Source: Phaeodactylibacter luteus | Lineage (GTDB): Bacteria; Bacteroidota; Bacteroidia; Chitinophagales; Saprospiraceae | Direction: 5' to 3' | Assembly: GCF_007993045.1 (NCBI RefSeq) | Contig: NZ_VOOR01000036.1 | Span: 1 to 52,335 of the forward strand | Length of the DNA: 52,335 bases | Part shown: positions 33,938 through 41,694 of the stretch, piece after piece | How positions within the stretch are numbered: the first letter of the stretch is position 1 | Layout of the letters: every line of letters starts with the position of its first letter | Translations under genes and position numbers: made by a program | Notes under the pieces: generated by a model | Database searches by the model: none | What the model was told of the DNA's origin: nothing | Seen by the model: only the letters and a program-made list of their open reading frames with translations

Positions 33938-34813
33938 ATGTCAAACGATCATGATGCCCTCGACGCTTACCTCACATCTTTCATCCCGCAGGCACTGCAA
34001 GAAGATGTAGGGGAGGGAGACCATACCTCCCTGGCTTGTATCCCCGAAGGCGCACAGTCCACCGCCCGGCTGTTTGTCAAAGACCCAGGGGTGATTGCAG
34101 GGCTTAGTGTCGCCAAGGCCATTTTCCTCTACGTTGACCCCCGTGCACAGTTCGAAGCTTATGTCAGCGACGGGCAGGCGGTCAGCTACGGCGAGGTGGC
34201 TTTTCAAGTGACTTGCAACGCACAGGCCCTGCTCAAAGCGGAGCGCCTCGTCCTCAATACCATGCAGCGCATGACGGGCATTGCGACCCTTAGCAACCGC
34301 TTCAAGTTTGAAGTGGAAGACCTGCCGGTCACCATACTCGATACCCGCAAGACTACCCCCTTGATCCGCCCCCTCGAAAAGTTGGCGGTCAAGCTGGGCG
34401 GCTGTACCAATTACCGCTTTGGGCTCTATGATTGGATCATGATCAAAGACAACCATATTGATGCCTGCGGCAGTATCTCCGCGGCCATCGAAAGGGTAGC
34501 TGATTACAAAAAACGTACCGGGAAAGACTTGGGCGTTACGGTAGAGGTGCGCAACCTGGTCGAGCTGTACGAAGCCCTGCAAGCCGGGCAGATCAACCGC
34601 ATTTTGCTCGACAACTTTGAGCTCCCCCTTATGAAAGAGGCTGTCGCTATCGTGGACAAAACGGTGGAAACGGAAGCTTCGGGAGGGGTCAACATCCACA
34701 ATATCCGTGAAGTAGCACAGACCGGCGTCGACTTCATCTCTGTGGGCGCGCTTACCCACAGCGCTCAAAGCCTCGACCTCAGCCTAAAAGTGGTCAAGGA
34801 AGTGGAAGTGTAA
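33938..34813 (+). CDS. nadC: Nicotinate-nucleotide pyrophosphorylase (quinolinate phosphoribosyltransferase)
   Basis: 291 aa from the ATG at 33938. The family motifs are LNTMQRMTGIAT, DTRKTTPLIRPLEK, GGCTNYRFGLYDWIMIKDNH (about 162-181), EVEVRN and ASGGVNIHNI, with the expected length. It converts quinolinate and PRPP to nicotinate mononucleotide in the cytosol. NadE, the last step of the pathway, is also in the window (43813). A strong bidirectional terminator follows. Confidence 0.96.
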   Translation: MSNDHDALDAYLTSFIPQALQEDVGEGDHTSLACIPEGAQSTARLFVKDPGVIAGLSVAKAIFLYVDPRAQFEAYVSDGQAVSYGEVAFQVTCNAQALLKAERLVLNTMQRMTGIATLSNRFKFEVEDLPVTILDTRKTTPLIRPLEKLAVKLGGCTNYRFGLYDWIMIKDNHIDACGSISAAIERVADYKKRTGKDLGVTVEVRNLVELYEALQAGQINRILLDNFELPLMKEAVAIVDKTVETEASGGVNIHNIREVAQTGVDFISVGALTHSAQSLDLSLKVVKEVEV

Positions 34814-34835
34814 AAAATCCCGTCTTGAGCGAAAT

Positions 34836-34874
34836 AAAAAAGCAGCCTGCCGTACCATACGGGGCTGCTTTTTT
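34836..34874. terminator. Bidirectional terminator between nadC and a small minus-strand gene
   Basis: A perfect stem, AAAAAAGCAGCC (34836-34847) and GGCTGCTTTTTT (34863-34874), with a 15-nt loop, gives T runs in both directions. Confidence 0.85.
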
Positions 34875-34894
34875 CGTGAGCTTGCTTTGCGGGC

Positions 34895-35002
34895 TCAAGC
34901 CAGCGGATAGCCGCTAAAGGTCATCCAGGCCAGAAGGGCAAAGGAAGCGAGTGCCAGCCAGAACCTTAGGTCCCGGTAAATGGCGGGTGTGTTGTGTTGC
35001 AT
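34895..35002 (-). CDS. Possible 35-aa single-pass membrane protein
   Basis: ATG at 35002, stop at 34895. The peptide has a short polar N-terminus (MQHNTPAIYRDLR) and one hydrophobic helix (FWLALASFALLAWMTF, residues 14-29), then a few residues. The reading ends just before the bidirectional terminator, which supports transcription on this strand. Codon use fits the GC-rich core. I do not know a family; conservation in relatives would decide whether it is real. Confidence 0.45.
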   Translation of the reverse strand: MQHNTPAIYRDLRFWLALASFALLAWMTFSGYPLA

Positions 35003-35220
35003 CTTTTGAAGTTGGTTGGTTGAAAACGCTAAACCGGGAGCCAAACGGCCCAAAAGAGTACGTCCATAGCCCGGTCAGTGCTTTTACTTCAAAAAAGATG
35101 CCATAGTGGTTTTTTATAATACGAATATGTAGCTGCGGGGGGAAGGTTTGGGCGCGCCCCTCTCTTTTCAAGTAATAAATAAAGTGAGCCGTTCCTGATG
35201 TTAAAATAGCCGATCCAATG

Positions 35221-35300
35221 CCCGTTGAGAGGGGCCGCTACGCTTCGGGGCTCGCTATCCGCTCGGCCCTGTCGGGCTTGATACCCCTCCGCATCGCTCG
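35221..35300 (+). repeat. GC-rich dispersed repeat, copy E (short)
   Basis: A forward copy with the core GGGGCTCGCTATCCGCTCGG and end ACCCCTCCGCATCGCTCG. The usual upstream tail is missing. It lies just beyond the 3' end of pyrD. Confidence 0.8.
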
Positions 35301-35317
35301 CGCAGGCAGGCAGGGCA

Positions 35318-36355
35318 TCAGCCCTGTGCCAGCCCCTCGTTGATCTGCCGTACGAGCCCTGGCCCTTCGTAGACCAAAGCGGAGTACACCTGCACCAGGC
35401 AGGCCCCTGCATCCAGCTTTTCCCGGGCGTCGGCAGCACTGTGGATGCCGCCCACGCCGATAATTTTCACCGCCCCGCCTGATTGTGTGGAGAGGTAACG
35501 GATGACTTCCGTAGCGCGCTGCCCCACGGGCCGGCCGCTCAGCCCTCCCGCCCCGATTTGCTCCACCGTTTGTGCAGCGGTTTGCAGCCCTTCCCGGCTG
35601 ATAGTGGTATTGGTGGCAATCAGCCCGGCAATGCCCGTCTCCGCCACGATGTCGAGGATGTCGTCCAATTGCCCATTGGTCAGGTCAGGGGCAATTTTCA
35701 GCAGGATAGGCTTGGGCGCAGGCCGGGCCGCGTTGAGCTGCTGCAGGTGGTTGAGCAGGCGGGCAAGGGGCTCCTTGTCCTGTAGGTCCCTAAGGTTGGG
35801 CGTATTGGGCGAGCTGACGTTGACGACGAAGTAGTCCACATAAGGGAAAAGCGCCTCGAAGCAATAGACGTAATCGTTGACGGCTTCCTCGTTGGGAGTA
35901 TCCTTGTTCTTTCCAATATTGCCCCCAAGGATGAGCCCGGGGGGCTTGCCGTATCGTTTCAGCCGGTTGACCAGCGCATCTACGCCATCGTTATTGAACC
36001 CCATCCGGTTGATGAGCCCTTCGTCGGCAGGCAGGCGGAATAGCCGGGGCTGAGGGTTGCCGCCCTGTGGCCTTGGGGTCACTGTGCCCACTTCAATGAA
36101 ACCGAAGCCGAGGTGGGCCATGCTGCGGTAGTGCTTGCCGTCTTTGTCAAAGCCGGCCGCCAGGCCAACGGGGTTGTTGAAGTGGAGCCCGAAGAGGCTC
36201 CGCTCCAAGTTGGGGTGCCGGTATTGGTACAGCCACCGGAAAATAGCAGCACCGCCGGGCAGGCTCAGCGCTAGGTTGAACAATCGCAGCGTAAGGTGGT
36301 GGGCACGTTCCGGCTGTAGCCGGAACATCAGGGGTTTGAGCAGGGTACGGTACAC
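35318..36355 (-). CDS. pyrD: Quinone-dependent dihydroorotate dehydrogenase (class 2)
   Basis: 345 aa from the GTG at 36355, which gives the family-typical opening [19 protein letters not shown]; a TTG at 36370 would add five residues. Motifs: [11 protein letters not shown] (FMN/orotate), [31 protein letters not shown] with the class 2 catalytic Ser, [10 protein letters not shown], and NTTISREGL. It oxidises dihydroorotate to orotate at the membrane, passing electrons to quinone. Upstream there is a promoter, a leader with a small hairpin and an intrinsic terminator before the start codon, suggesting attenuation. Confidence 0.95.
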   Translation of the reverse strand: MYRTLLKPLMFRLQPERAHHLTLRLFNLALSLPGGAAIFRWLYQYRHPNLERSLFGLHFNNPVGLAAGFDKDGKHYRSMAHLGFGFIEVGTVTPRPQGGNPQPRLFRLPADEGLINRMGFNNDGVDALVNRLKRYGKPPGLILGGNIGKNKDTPNEEAVNDYVYCFEALFPYVDYFVVNVSSPNTPNLRDLQDKEPLARLLNHLQQLNAARPAPKPILLKIAPDLTNGQLDDILDIVAETGIAGLIATNTTISREGLQTAAQTVEQIGAGGLSGRPVGQRATEVIRYLSTQSGGAVKIIGVGGIHSAADAREKLDAGACLVQVYSALVYEGPGLVRQINEGLAQG

Positions 36356-36422
36356 GGCTTTTAGCTGCAAAGAAAAGGATTTTCCCGGAGAGGGGCAGCC
36401 CGGCAGGCCCGCTTTGGGGCAT

Positions 36423-36454
36423 AAAAAAAGGCCAGGTAGAATAACTACCCAGCC
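36423..36454 (-). terminator. Intrinsic terminator in the pyrD leader (possible attenuator)
   Basis: On the minus strand a stem GGCtgGGTAG/CTACCtgGCC (36454-36445 and 36439-36430) with a 5-nt loop is followed directly by seven T. It lies between the predicted pyrD promoter and the pyrD start, and also downstream of the response regulator gene, so it may serve either or both. Confidence 0.7.
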
Positions 36455-36487
36455 GGAATCATAATCCCAAAAACTATTCTTATAGCA

Positions 36488-36504
36488 ATATCCTTAGCGG
36501 ATAT
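36488..36504 (-). promoter_or_regulatory. Small leader hairpin upstream of pyrD
   Basis: A perfect 6-bp stem, ATATCC/GGATAT, with a 5-nt loop in the predicted pyrD leader, between the promoter and the terminator. Confidence 0.4.
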
Positions 36505-36529
36505 GTATATTCAAAATATTAACCTTTCA

Positions 36530-36561
36530 CAAATATACTCAAATGTTCATTTGCAGCCAAA
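36530..36561 (-). promoter_or_regulatory. pyrD promoter
   Basis: Minus strand: TTTG (36561-36558), 20 nt, TATATTTG (36537-36530). Both boxes and the spacing match the Bacteroidota primary-sigma consensus exactly. The predicted start near 36523 gives a leader of about 170 nt. Confidence 0.65.
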
Positions 36562-36604
36562 TAAAAATGAAAGGCAACCCTAAAAATTAACGCCCTGCCG
36601 GCTT

Positions 36605-37327
36605 TTATGCTTCCTCCTCAGCTCTCACAAGTAGCTGAAAGCCATTGCCGTGGATGTTGACAATCTCAATGTTGTCATCCTTTTTGAGGTACTTGCGCAG
36701 CTTGGTCACAAAGACATCCATGCTGCGGGCAGTGAAGTAGTTGTCCTCTCCCCAAATTTGGGTGAGGGCTTCAGAGCGGGGCAGGATGTCGTTCATATGT
36801 ATAGCGAACATGCGCAAAAGCTGCGCCTCCTTCGGGGAGAGCTTGCTCTCCTCCTGCTCAGGCCCATCGGGGTCAAAAGTGAGGATGCGCAAGGGGAAGT
36901 TGAAGTGGTATTTGCCGATGTTGAACTCTTTAGCATCCGCTTTGGGGTCTGCTTTCCCTTGGCTGCGCTTCAAGATGGCCTGAATGCGGAACAAGAGCTC
37001 CTCAGAGTTGAAAGGCTTGGAGATGTAGTCGTCGGCTCCGATCCTGAAGCCTTTGAGCACATCGTCCTTCATGGTTTTTGCCGTAAGGAAAATAATGGGC
37101 ACATCTTGGTCCTGCTCACGGATTTCCTTGGCCAGCGTAAAGCCATCTTTTTTGGGCATCATGACGTCAAAGATGCACAGGTCATAGGTGCCCTCGCCGT
37201 ATTTTTCCAGGCCTTGGGCCCCATCTGTAGCCAATGTCACGTCGTATTCGTGCATCTCGAGGTAAGAGCGCAGTACGTCGCCAAAGTTTTGGTCATCCTC
37301 TACCAGGAGTATCTTGTGTTCTGCCAT
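36605..37327 (-). CDS. OmpR-family response regulator, RprY-like
   Basis: 240 aa from the ATG at 37327. The receiver domain has the DD pair in LLVEDDQNF, phospho-acceptor Asp in CIFDVMMPKKDG (about D55), Thr in FLTAKT and Lys in YISKPF. An OmpR-type winged-helix domain (about 135-240) follows, with TARSMDVFVTKLRKYL. It is the likely partner of the kinase encoded just upstream, and the pair resembles RprXY of Bacteroides. A hairpin element separates the two genes. Confidence 0.9.
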   Translation of the reverse strand: MAEHKILLVEDDQNFGDVLRSYLEMHEYDVTLATDGAQGLEKYGEGTYDLCIFDVMMPKKDGFTLAKEIREQDQDVPIIFLTAKTMKDDVLKGFRIGADDYISKPFNSEELLFRIQAILKRSQGKADPKADAKEFNIGKYHFNFPLRILTFDPDGPEQEESKLSPKEAQLLRMFAIHMNDILPRSEALTQIWGEDNYFTARSMDVFVTKLRKYLKKDDNIEIVNIHGNGFQLLVRAEEEA

Positions 37328-37441
37328 AGTTAAGCATTTTCTTGCAGTAGCCGGGCCAAGCACCGGCGGGGTTCAAGTAGGGTTAAAGATAGCCGCTCGG
37401 GGCTGTTGCCGCAGGGCGTTATGCCCGTTCGTTGTGCCAGT

Positions 37442-37640
37442 ATTAGAGCGTGTTGGGACTTTAGTAATCGGTCTGTCCCGCTAGACAGCGGGACACTTTT
37501 CCGCTTATGCTTCGCCCCGAAAATCCTTCCCGCTTTTGTGCATCAAAAGCGGGACTTGGCTCAACTCCGGTTTTCGGGCCTCGTCTAATCAAAAAATTGC
37601 TAGTTTTCGACTAGAAGGCCAAAATCCCAACACGCGCTTA
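37442..37640 (-). mobile_element. TA-flanked hairpin (MITE-like) element between kinase and response regulator genes
   Basis: About 199 bp. The ends TTAGAGCGTGTTGGGACTTT and (inverted) TTAAGCGCGTGTTGGGATTT are related to those of the elements in repeat copies B and C, with TA on each side. The interior differs and has further hairpins (CCCGCTTTTG/CAAAAGCGGG; CCCGCT/AGCGGG). Its right end supplies the TAA stop codon of the kinase gene. Confidence 0.65.
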
Positions 37641-39167
37641 ATGTTTAAACGGGAAAAACAAAATAAAAGTGCTTCCCTTCCCAGGTTCGCTTTTGACGTC
37701 TATCTGCCCTTTGTGGGCAGTCATCATCGCTTTCACATAGCTCAGGCCGAGGCCGAAGCCTTTCACATCGTGCAAATCGCCGGTATGTACCCGGTAAAAT
37801 TTATCAAAGATGTGCTTGCGCTGTTCCTTGTTCATGCCAATGCCTTTATCGGCTATACTGACTTCCACCCCGTTGGGCACGCTCCGCGTGGCAACCGTGA
37901 TGTCCGGCTCATCGGGAGAGTATTTGTTGGCGTTGTCCAGCAGATTGTTGATGATGTTAGAAATGTGGATACTGTCCCCTTCAATCATCGGGTTGGCTGC
38001 GTTCAGCTCAGCGGTGGCCTGCCCGCCTTTTTGCTCTACCTGCAGCCCGATATTCTCGACTGCGCGGTGGATGATGTCGTGCAGATTGACGTCAGAGATT
38101 TTCAGGGAGAAGTCCTTTTTGTCAAGCAGCGCCATCTGCAGCACTTTTTCCACCTGACTATTCATACGTTTATTTTCCTGTTTTATTATGTTGGCAAAGC
38201 GGCTGACTTTATCTGCCTTGCCGGCAATAATAGGGCTGGTGATGGAGTCAGCAGCTAGGGAGATGGTGGCGATCGGCGTTTTGAACTCGTGCGTCATATT
38301 GTTGATGAAGTCGGTCTTCATAGAAGACAGCTTCTTTTGGCGGAAGATAACGTTGATGGTGTACGCGAAGCAGAAGAGGATTATGGCGGTAAAAATAATG
38401 GACCCGATGAAGTTGAGCCAAAGCGAGCGCCACACGAAGCTCGTCCGCTGCGGGAAGTGGATCATCAGCATACCGGGGGAGGGGTTCTCTTCCGGGAAAA
38501 GGTCTACTTTATAGCGGGAGTTGAAGATGGTCTGAAAGCCGGGCAGCAGCTCCTTGGGGTGGGCATCTTCCACCACATAGTGCCCGTCGGCGATGATGAA
38601 GCTGTTGCTGCTGCGGGAGAACACTCCATAAGTGTATTCGGTATCTATGCCCCGGTTGGAGAGCTCTCGTTTGAGGAACTTGTCGAGCTGCTGCAGCTTG
38701 ATGCGCTGTTCGAGGGGGAACTCCCGCGCACTTTGCTCAAAGTAGACCATGAGGGTACGGTAGGTGTCCTTTCGGGCCTTGCACTCCGGGGTATTGCAGT
38801 TGTTGGACAGCTCTGTGATCAGCCATTCGAACAAGTCGTTGCGGTTCAGGGCGCTGCCGTTGCCGGGCAAGGGGAGGTTTTCCCATACTTTGCCGGGCGG
38901 CCGTTTCAGCGGGCCGCCGTTGCTGAACTCCCGCGTCTCTTGAAAATATGCGGCGCTGAAGCCGTTCAGGGAGTTGTTGAGGATGTCTTGGCTCTCTTCC
39001 ACCTTAAGCCTGCGGGATACGGAGTTGAGGGCGGCATAAATATTTTTTTCAAAGCGGGCTTCATTGACCTGCACAGCGGTGCGGATGAGGTCCATTTGTA
39101 GGATAACTACCCCGAGCACGGCTGCGCTCATCAGTCCGATAATGGCCCATATTGCTTTTTTATTCAT
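37638..39167 (-). CDS. Membrane sensor histidine kinase, RprX-like
   Basis: 509 aa. Two membrane segments (about 7-27 and 251-275) enclose a periplasmic sensor domain of about 220 residues. The kinase core has the H-box NMTHEFKTPIATISLAADSI, N-box LLDNANKYSP, G1 IADKGIGM, F-box FDKFYRV and G2 GFGLGLSYVKAM. It probably phosphorylates the response regulator encoded 311 bp downstream. The signal is unknown. The last codon and stop lie at the edge of an inserted hairpin element, so the natural C-terminus may have been altered slightly. Confidence 0.92.
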   Translation of the reverse strand: MNKKAIWAIIGLMSAAVLGVVILQMDLIRTAVQVNEARFEKNIYAALNSVSRRLKVEESQDILNNSLNGFSAAYFQETREFSNGGPLKRPPGKVWENLPLPGNGSALNRNDLFEWLITELSNNCNTPECKARKDTYRTLMVYFEQSAREFPLEQRIKLQQLDKFLKRELSNRGIDTEYTYGVFSRSSNSFIIADGHYVVEDAHPKELLPGFQTIFNSRYKVDLFPEENPSPGMLMIHFPQRTSFVWRSLWLNFIGSIIFTAIILFCFAYTINVIFRQKKLSSMKTDFINNMTHEFKTPIATISLAADSITSPIIAGKADKVSRFANIIKQENKRMNSQVEKVLQMALLDKKDFSLKISDVNLHDIIHRAVENIGLQVEQKGGQATAELNAANPMIEGDSIHISNIINNLLDNANKYSPDEPDITVATRSVPNGVEVSIADKGIGMNKEQRKHIFDKFYRVHTGDLHDVKGFGLGLSYVKAMMTAHKGQIDVKSEPGKGSTFILFFPFKH

Positions 39168-39351
39168 GGATTGTACCCCTTTTGTTAAGGCGGTGAAATA
39201 CGGTTTGCACCTTTCAAATTAGGGCATAACCATCAGTTGCGCAAATTTATGGCTCGCGCGTTGCTGGTAATAGTTACAATTTCAGCCCGGCAAAGTTACG
39301 CTTAGGGGCAGGCCCTGTCTGTGGTTTAACAGACCTTTAACGAAGCGTAAA

Positions 39352-39393
39352 AAGGACGGGCGGCACAGCCCAAAGCCCGTACCGCCCGTCCTT
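39352..39393 (-). terminator. lipA terminator
   Basis: Stem AAGGACGGGCGG (39352-39363) and CCGCCCGTCCTT (39382-39393), perfect over 12 bp, 18-nt loop, followed on the minus strand by a run of T. It lies 22 bp after the lipA stop. Confidence 0.85.
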
Positions 39394-39415
39394 ATGTTAG
39401 GTATGCCCGGTTGTG

Positions 39416-40288
39416 CTACAAGTGCCGCTCGGCGTGGTAGCTTGAGCGCACGAGCGGGGAGCTTTCCACAAAAGCAAAGCCCTTGGCGAGGCCCACTTCC
39501 TTGTACTCTGCAAACTTGTCCGGGTGCACAAACTCCACTACATCGAGGTGCATTTTGGTAGGCTGCAGGTATTGCCCGATCGTGAGCACGTCGCAACCAT
39601 GCGCCACGAGGTCGTCCATTGTCTGAAACACCTGCTCGTCGGTCTCGCCCAGGCCGACCATGATGCCGGATTTGGTCCGCTTGCCGTAGTCTTTGGTCCG
39701 CTGTATCTGCTCTAGGCTGCGCTTGTACTTGGCTTGCGGGCGCACTTTACGGTAGAGGGCTTCCACCGTTTCCATATTGTGGGAAACCACCTCCTGGCCA
39801 GCGCTGATCATGCGCTCTAGCGCGTCCCAAGTCGCCCGTACATCAGGGATAAGGGTCTCTATGGTCACCTCTGGTGTACGCTCTTTGATGGCGCGCACGG
39901 TCTGATACCAGATTTCTGCCCCCCGGTCTTTGCGCTCATCGCGGTTGACGGAAGTGATCACAGCGTGTTTGACCTGCATGAGGTCTATAGCTTCTGCTAC
40001 CCGGCGCGGCTCGTCCTCGTCGTATTCCGGCGGCCGGCCAGTTTTGACAGCGCAGAACGAGCAAGAACGCGTACAGGTATTGCCCAAGATCATAAAAGTA
40101 GCGGTGCCTGCGCCCCAGCATTCCCCCATATTAGGGCAATTGCCGCTTTGGCAAATGGTGTGCAGGTTGTATTCGTCAACGAGGTTGCGCACCTTTTTGT
40201 AGCTTGGCCCAATAGGTAGCTTGACCCGCAGCCAGTCGGGTTTTTTCCGGCGCTGCGCTTTACTTTCAACGATTGGTAATTCCAGCAT
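39416..40288 (-). CDS. lipA: Lipoyl synthase
   Basis: 290 aa from the ATG at 40288. It carries the auxiliary-cluster motif [12 protein letters not shown] (C-x4-C-x5-C), the radical-SAM motif CTRSCSFC (C-x3-C-x2-C) and the C-terminal RSSYHAE. It inserts two sulfur atoms into octanoyl groups on E2 and H subunits, in the cytosol. A clear terminator follows and an outer-membrane-type gene lies upstream on the same strand. Confidence 0.97.
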   Translation of the reverse strand: MLELPIVESKAQRRKKPDWLRVKLPIGPSYKKVRNLVDEYNLHTICQSGNCPNMGECWGAGTATFMILGNTCTRSCSFCAVKTGRPPEYDEDEPRRVAEAIDLMQVKHAVITSVNRDERKDRGAEIWYQTVRAIKERTPEVTIETLIPDVRATWDALERMISAGQEVVSHNMETVEALYRKVRPQAKYKRSLEQIQRTKDYGKRTKSGIMVGLGETDEQVFQTMDDLVAHGCDVLTIGQYLQPTKMHLDVVEFVHPDKFAEYKEVGLAKGFAFVESSPLVRSSYHAERHL

Positions 40289-40424
40289 GGGAATGTCATT
40301 TATGGTGCTGGCCAGCAACAGCCGGCCTTGGATAATGAAGAGTGCCCTAGGGCACAAGCGCTGATGTGCCGCTCATTCCCCCTAACACCCGAACCCTGCT
40401 CAGGGTTGTAGCGGTACCAGGCCG

Positions 40425-41237
40425 TTACCAGCGCTTGCCAAACTGCAAATTTATATAAAGATTGAGAAAAAGAGACTTGTTCTCGCTGTTCGCCACCTGA
40501 GGCGCATCTACCATAATGGGCATCGTCTGCATAAAAAAGTCTGCCTGTACGCCGGCTTCGAGGGCTTTCACAAACTCATCGAACGCCCCCCAGTCAAAGT
40601 GTACGGCAAATTTAGCATGCAGGCCGGGCACCGCACGGATTTCCCCCAGCCCCTGTGCGAAGCCAGAAGAGCCGTAAATGCGGCTGATCTCTAGGAAAGT
40701 ATTGGCGTTCTGTTCGGAATATTTTTCGCTTCGGATCACAAAATCATCCACCTGCCCAGGCTCTGAAGACCGGATGAGCTCTAGGTAATATGGCTTCAGC
40801 AGCCCTAGGGTTGCCCCTCCGCTGTAGCTCAGCCCCACAGCCACGCCCCTCCGTTTGGCTTTTTCTGAAAAGTAGCGCTTTTCCCCAAAGCCGCCCCGCA
40901 GCACAAAGAGGTTGTTTTGCTTGCCGAAAACAAAAGCCCGCGAGACCCGTGCCGACTGCCGCTGAAAATCGAAGCTTTGCCGGTACTCTTTTGGGTGTTT
41001 GAGCTCGCCGATTTCGAAGTTGAGGAAGCGGGTAAGGTAGTAGGTTTTGATCTTGCCGATATTGACGCCGATGGCGAACCCGTCCGTCTGCAGGATCTTG
41101 AGATCGGCGGTCACCTCCCGGTCATAAACAATACCCGCAGACTCTTCGTAGATGTTTTGGTTGGTCTCGAAGGTCTGTTGTGCATAGAGCCCGCCTGAAG
41201 CGGACAGCAAGGTCAGTAAGAGCAGAATTTTTCTCAC
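40425..41237 (-). CDS. Uncharacterised secreted (outer-membrane type) protein
   Basis: 270 aa, with a GTG start giving RKILLLLTLLSASGGLYAQQ, a signal peptide cleaved after YAQ (about residue 20). The mature part has repeated amphipathic strands (FAIGVNIGKIKTYYL, SLFLNLYINLQFGKRW at the end) and looks like an outer-membrane barrel found next to lipA-like genes in this phylum. No enzyme motif is visible. It lies 136 bp upstream of lipA on the same strand. Confidence 0.75.
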   Translation of the reverse strand: MRKILLLLTLLSASGGLYAQQTFETNQNIYEESAGIVYDREVTADLKILQTDGFAIGVNIGKIKTYYLTRFLNFEIGELKHPKEYRQSFDFQRQSARVSRAFVFGKQNNLFVLRGGFGEKRYFSEKAKRRGVAVGLSYSGGATLGLLKPYYLELIRSSEPGQVDDFVIRSEKYSEQNANTFLEISRIYGSSGFAQGLGEIRAVPGLHAKFAVHFDWGAFDEFVKALEAGVQADFFMQTMPIMVDAPQVANSENKSLFLNLYINLQFGKRW

Positions 41238-41297
41238 AGGCGTAAATTTTTAAGGGCGACGGGTTGAGTTAGGCGTAAGGAAGGGCGCTTAGCATAG

Positions 41298-41445
41298 GTT
41301 TGGAGCTCGTTCCTGATGGCCAATCAACGCCTTATGAATAGCTTTTCATTTAGCCCGCTAAGCTCAAGTTTAATGGCTTTGTCGGCCATGCTGGCAAAGC
41401 AGATAGGCATAAATCCTTGATTTTTATGATGAACCCGCTCCAAAC
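41298..41445. repeat. Long imperfect inverted repeat in the intergenic region 41238-41694
   Basis: Arms GTTTGGAGCTCGTTCCTGAT (from 41298) and, inverted, GTTTGGAGCGGGTTCATCAT (to 41445) enclose about 105 bp. The first nine bases are identical. The rest of the 457-bp intergenic stretch shows no gene. Confidence 0.45.
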
Positions 41446-41656
41446 AAGCTTTTCAATTGATGGTGGCAGGGGGTAGACAACCGCTGCCGCCATAATAATA
41501 CATTGCTCAGGGCTAAAGGTTTATGCCGGGCTTTGCTGTTCCCGTGAAAAGTAAAAGAAATGACGCCCTGACGGCCAGCGCCCTTGGTTGAGCTACTCCA
41601 ATTTAGGCAAAATTGCCAAATAATGTTAGGGCAGCAGATGAATTATGGCCAGCTTT

Positions 41657-41690
41657 TTTTCAGCCCTGAAAAGGGCAACCTTTACCTTTG
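41657..41690 (+). promoter_or_regulatory. Promoter with -7 box almost touching the start codon
   Basis: TACCTTTG (41683-41690) is a perfect Bacteroidota -7 box, with a weak TTTT at 41657-41660 as -33. The ATG follows after 4 nt, so the transcript should be leaderless or nearly so. Confidence 0.45.
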
Positions 41691-41694
41691 TGCC

